Source: CAG-877 sp963589235
GTDB taxonomy: Bacteria; Bacillota_I; Bacilli_A; RF39; UBA660
Assembly: GCA_963589235.1 (NCBI GenBank)
Contig: CAVAJX010000113.1
Coordinates: 1-23,585, forward strand
Direction: 5' to 3'
Length of the DNA: 23,585 nucleotides
The notes beneath the pieces are model-generated. The model made no database searches. It saw only the letters and a list, made by a program, of their open reading frames with translations, and had not been told where the DNA came from. Positions 20,952 through 23,585 of the stretch are shown piece by piece; position 1 is the stretch's first letter; each line of letters starts with the position of its first letter. The translations under genes and the position numbers were made by a program.

Positions 20952-22154
20952 ATGGAAGAAAAAAAGGAGTTAAAAAAATCTAGTAGAAATTATACAATTG
21001 ATTTATTTAGATTTATATTTTCTATAGGATTTGTTTTTGGTCATTTATCTATTATTTTAGGTAGATTACCTGGTAGAGAGAATGCTACTAAAAGTTTATA
21101 TGCATTAGATACTTTAGCAGTATTTATATGTATAGCTGGTTATTTTATGATGAGAAGTATACGACGTGCTTGTAAAGATAAAGATTCTAGTGAGAATGCT
21201 GTTGCACTTGCTTGGACTTATTTAAAGAGTCGTATTAGAACTTTAGGTGTTTGGTTTTTAGTAGGTAACATTGGTGGTTTTATAGGATTAATGTTATTTA
21301 CAAAAGTACCATTAGGCAATTGGTTTGATGCGTTTTTAAATCATTTGGGTGAATTTTTCGGTTTAATGTTGACTGGATTTAACTATGGTACTGCAGCTAC
21401 ACCATATGGTACAGCATCTTCTGAATATATGTTAATTAATGGACCTTTATGGTTTATATCTGGATTATTTATAACTAGTTATTTATTATATTATCTAATA
21501 TGTAAAAACGAAAAGAAGACATTAGGAGTTATTATTCCAATGGTTTCATTAGTATTTTATGGTAGTATGTATTTGAATGGTGTAACAATGCCATTTTGGC
21601 ATAACTTTGCTAGTATTGGTTATTTCAAACTTAATCTAGCAATGATAGATATGTTTTGTAATCTTGGTATTGGCTGTCTTATGTATGTTGCAGTTGAAAA
21701 ACTTGAAGGTAAAGAATTTACAAAAACATTTACTTGGATATTAACAATTCTTCAAATATTCTTATTAATATTTATTCCATTTAGAACTTTATATCCAACA
21801 AATGGACCTTTGAATCCATTTACATTCAATTGGGGACCTGCATATTTACTTAGTTTAATATTTACATTCTTATTAGTTTTAAATAGAGATTACGCTACTA
21901 AGTTCTTGAATAGAAAAATATTTGGTAAACTTGGTGGAATATCAATGCATGTATATTGCTTACATTATATGGTTATAATTATACTTTATTGTATTGCTCC
22001 AGAAGTTGCTGCTGTAAAGACTAGAGTATATATACTTGGAGTTCTATTTATTACAATTATTATTTCTATTTTGGCTAAATTAGTTAGTCCAGCCATAGAC
22101 AATTATTTATTATCTAAACCTTGGTTTAAGAAAGAAAAAGAAACAGTTAAATAA
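20952..22154 (+). CDS. Acyltransferase 3 family membrane protein
   Basis: A 400-residue polytopic protein with about ten membrane helices. The N-terminus NYTIDLFRFIFSIGFVFGHLS, with the buried His31, is the start of the acyltransferase 3 domain (PF01757) found in OatA-like enzymes that acylate surface sugars. Helix-loop spacing and the GPLWFISGLF and MHVYCLHYMV segments fit. There is no extra extracytoplasmic SGNH domain, so it resembles the membrane half of OatA or a stand-alone exopolysaccharide acyltransferase. AGGGAGA precedes the ATG, and the gene is 10 bp behind the CoA-transferase. The pairing could couple an acyl-CoA pool to surface acylation, which is inference. It ends in a hairpin shared with the convergent tetR-like gene. 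Confidence 0.87.
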   Translation: MEEKKELKKSSRNYTIDLFRFIFSIGFVFGHLSIILGRLPGRENATKSLYALDTLAVFICIAGYFMMRSIRRACKDKDSSENAVALAWTYLKSRIRTLGVWFLVGNIGGFIGLMLFTKVPLGNWFDAFLNHLGEFFGLMLTGFNYGTAATPYGTASSEYMLINGPLWFISGLFITSYLLYYLICKNEKKTLGVIIPMVSLVFYGSMYLNGVTMPFWHNFASIGYFKLNLAMIDMFCNLGIGCLMYVAVEKLEGKEFTKTFTWILTILQIFLLIFIPFRTLYPTNGPLNPFTFNWGPAYLLSLIFTFLLVLNRDYATKFLNRKIFGKLGGISMHVYCLHYMVIIILYCIAPEVAAVKTRVYILGVLFITIIISILAKLVSPAIDNYLLSKPWFKKEKETVK

Positions 22155-22170
22155 TAGCTGTTTCTTTTTT
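22135..22170. terminator. Bidirectional terminator with both stop codons in the loop
   Basis: A 12-bp perfect stem (22135-22146 against 22158-22169) and an 11-base loop. The loop holds the TAA of the acyltransferase gene (22152-22154) and, on the other strand, the TAA of the TetR gene (22149-22147), whose coding regions overlap by 8 bp. Confidence 0.9.
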
Positions 22171-22731
22171 ATAATATTTATCTTTATTTATTATTAGGTC
22201 TTTAATTGTTTCTTGTGTTTTTATAGCTAGTGTTTCAATATTTATAATTTCGTAATATTCGATGATTATCAAACTGTAGTTTATTAGGAGTGTTGAAACC
22301 ATTTCTGCAAAACATTCAAAGATTATATCATCGTTGAAATATTTGTAGTAAGTTACTTTTAAATTGTTTTTAATTTGTTTTTTTATTTTTATTATAATTA
22401 GATGATCTTTATTTTTGTTGAAAAAGGCCTTGAATACTATTGGATTTTTATAAATGTAGCGGTATATTTCTAAAATGTTAATGGCTATTTCATCTGTTTT
22501 TAGGTTACATACATCAATATCTGAAATTTGTTTTTTTAGGGTATTAAAGTATTCATAAGTATTTTTTTCAATGTCACTTAAGATGTCATCTACTTTTTTA
22601 TAGTATTTGTAGAATGTTGTTCTACCAATGTTTGACATAGTGCAAATAGTATTTACTTTTATTTTTTCAATATCGTTATCACAATATAATTCTAGAAATT
22701 CTTTTTGAATTCTTTCTTTAGTGTTTACCAT
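22147..22731 (-). CDS. TetR/AcrR family transcriptional regulator
   Basis: A 194-residue one-component regulator. The N-terminal DNA-binding domain shows KERIQKEFLELYC then IKVNTICTMSNIGRTTFYKYYKKVDDIL, the usual TetR helix-turn-helix (about 25-46) with its TTFYKYY recognition helix. The C-terminal ligand/dimer domain (about 60-194) is all-helical and very Ile-rich, as in divergent Firmicutes members. The ligand is unknown. An upstream in-frame TTG at 22749 is rejected in favour of the ATG at 22731, which has GGTGAT six bases before it. The gene is divergent from the dacA-like gene across repeat copy 2. The perfect palindrome ATGATATCAT (22751-22760) at its own -10 is a plausible autoregulatory operator. 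Confidence 0.88.
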   Translation of the reverse strand: MVNTKERIQKEFLELYCDNDIEKIKVNTICTMSNIGRTTFYKYYKKVDDILSDIEKNTYEYFNTLKKQISDIDVCNLKTDEIAINILEIYRYIYKNPIVFKAFFNKNKDHLIIIKIKKQIKNNLKVTYYKYFNDDIIFECFAEMVSTLLINYSLIIIEYYEIINIETLAIKTQETIKDLIINKDKYYKKETAII

Positions 22732-22738
22732 AAAAAAA

Positions 22739-22824
22739 TCACCTAGCAATATGATATCATTAAACTGACAATTTATGTATAATTTTGTAGTTCTTTACAT
22801 AGAAAATTGTAGGAGGTAGACATG
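22739..22824. repeat. 86-bp direct repeat, copy 2 (tetR/dacA divergent promoter)
   Basis: Second copy of the sequence at 18117-18202, with 11 substitutions and no gaps. It fills the whole divergent intergenic region from the GGTGA site of the tetR-like gene to the ATG of the dacA-like gene. On the plus strand TATAAT is at 22778-22783. On the minus strand TGA-TATCAT (22759-22751) is a possible -10. The GGAGG site for dacA (22812-22816) is present here but reads TGATG in copy 1, so copy 1 has lost the plus-strand ribosome binding site. Confidence 0.9.
22751..22760. promoter_or_regulatory. Candidate TetR operator palindrome
   Basis: ATGATATCAT is a perfect 10-bp palindrome about 20 bases upstream of the tetR-like ATG, overlapping its presumed -10. 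In repeat copy 1 the same place reads ATAATATCAT, which breaks the symmetry. Repressor self-control at such a position is usual for TetR proteins; binding here is inference. Confidence 0.35.
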
Positions 22825-23472
22825 AAATTCATATGTAAATTTTTAGGTTTATTATTGGTATTAGTCTGTCCTTTTTCAGTTTTTGCTTTGGATAGTGATC
22901 CGATAGGTAATGCAAAATCTGGTATTTTAATTGAGGCTAATACAGGTAAAATTATTTTTGAAAAAAATAAAAATGAGAAAGTAGCAATAGCTTCTATGAC
23001 TAAAATGGTTGCTCAAATAATTATTCTGGAGCAAGTTGAAGCTGGTAAAATTAAATGGAATGATATTGTTACGGTTAGTAAAAATGCAGCTGATATGGGT
23101 GGCTCACAAATTTATATTAGTGAAGGCGAAAAGATATCAGTTGAGGATTTAATGAAAGGTATTTCTATGGCATCTGGTAATGATGCGACGGTAGCAATGG
23201 CTGAAGTTATAGCTGGTAGTGAGGAAAAGTTTGTTAAAATGATGAATAAAAAGGTTAGGGAGTTAGGTCTTAAAAATACTTATTTTAAAAATTGTACTGG
23301 TTTAGATGAAGATGGACATTATTCTGGTGCTTATGATATGGCTATGATAGCTAGAGAACTAGTTGTGAATCATTCTGAGATATTAAGATTTTCTTCGATG
23401 TATGAAGATTATTTAAGAGAAAATACTGATAATAAGTTTTGGCTTGTCAATACTAATAAAGTCGTATGTTAA
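22822..23472 (+). CDS. Truncated DacA-like D-Ala-D-Ala carboxypeptidase lacking KTG
   Basis: The N-terminal part of a peptidase S11 (PBP5/DacF-type) carboxypeptidase: signal peptide cleaved after VFA (about residue 22), GILIEANTGKIIFEKN, the active-site SMTK (S58-K61) and SGN (118-120), then NTYFKNCTGLDEDGH. The protein stops at residue 216, at NTNKVVC, a few residues before the place where relatives continue NTNKLV...DGLKTG. The KTG motif and C-terminal beta-domain (usually making 370-400 residues) are absent in all frames downstream. Another frame near 23463 reads MLKYYDR, reminiscent of the expected continuation, so a frameshift followed by deletion is likely. GGAGG (22812-22816) precedes the ATG. 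It is probably inactive, though still expressible and secreted. Confidence 0.8.
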   Translation: MKFICKFLGLLLVLVCPFSVFALDSDPIGNAKSGILIEANTGKIIFEKNKNEKVAIASMTKMVAQIIILEQVEAGKIKWNDIVTVSKNAADMGGSQIYISEGEKISVEDLMKGISMASGNDATVAMAEVIAGSEEKFVKMMNKKVRELGLKNTYFKNCTGLDEDGHYSGAYDMAMIARELVVNHSEILRFSSMYEDYLRENTDNKFWLVNTNKVVC

Positions 23473-23475
23473 AAT

Positions 23476-23506
23476 ACTATGATAGAAAATTACTATAGTT
23501 TTTTTT
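23476..23506 (+). terminator. Possible terminator after the truncated dacA-like gene
   Basis: ACTAT (23476-23480) pairs with ATAGT (23495-23499), followed by a run of eight Ts. The stem is short and the loop long. From 23507 to the end of the window I see no gene. Confidence 0.5.
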
Positions 23507-23585
23507 ATTTAATGTATCAGAATTTATTTATGACTTTCTAAGTTTTTACAAGTGTTTTTTGTAAATTTCTTTAAAAAGTTGTAAT

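Noticed and set aside
106..22749. Mycoplasma-type code with TGA read as Trp
   Set aside because: TGA ends several clearly complete genes (2273-2275, 10483-10485, 12844-12846) and conserved Trp residues are TGG.

Overview
The window is AT-rich, densely packed bacterial DNA from a low-GC Firmicutes-type organism. TGA is used as a stop (for example at 2273-2275 and 12844-12846) and Trp is encoded by TGG, so the standard bacterial code applies and this is not a Mycoplasma with reassigned TGA. A SUF operon with SufU, a lipoprotein PrsA foldase, strong AGGAGGTGAT ribosome binding sites, sortase anchoring and YjcZ-like tiny membrane proteins fit a Gram-positive, possibly spore-forming lineage near Erysipelotrichia or the RF39-like gut Bacilli. 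That placement is inference from gene content. No rRNA, tRNA, CRISPR array, transposase or phage gene was seen.

Layout. 1-2275: recX followed by an overlapping GT-C-like membrane protein gene. 2287-5354: prsA (minus), two unlisted tiny membrane-protein genes at 3419 and 3512, a CmpB-like membrane protein, and a minus-strand pair made of an unknown anchored protein and a HIT hydrolase. 5505-6884: an acidic coiled-coil protein of unknown function. 6979-11806: a SUF iron-sulfur operon, sufC-sufD-sufS-sufU-X-sufB, in which SufD is less than half the usual length and X is an unrecognised 176-residue protein. 11969-14069: a short single-stranded-DNA-binding protein, then an acetyltransferase coupled to pyrimidine nucleoside phosphorylase. 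14133-16599: a surface module of thioester-domain adhesin, sortase and membrane protein. 16652-17186: a small RelA/SpoT-type alarmone hydrolase broken by two single-base frameshifts. 17213-23472: a VanY-type carboxypeptidase, a SMUG2-like glycosylase, a CoA-transferase plus acyltransferase operon, a TetR regulator, and a DacA-like carboxypeptidase cut off before its KTG motif.

The least ordinary structure is at the right end. An 86-bp divergent-promoter sequence occurs twice in direct orientation (18117-18202 and 22739-22824, 75 of 86 positions identical, with an identical 30-bp core). The copies flank a 4.5-kb block carrying the glycosylase, CoA-transferase, acyltransferase and TetR genes. 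One copy serves VanY on its left and the other serves DacA on its right, as if a module had been inserted between two formerly adjacent cell-wall peptidase genes. The other main lead is the altered SUF operon (minimal SufD plus protein X).

Expression signals are legible throughout. There are many extended -10 promoters with short leaders and compact hairpin terminators, several shared by convergent genes with the stop codons inside the hairpin. A group of starts uses only GGTGA about 3-4 bases before the start codon instead of a GGAGG core.
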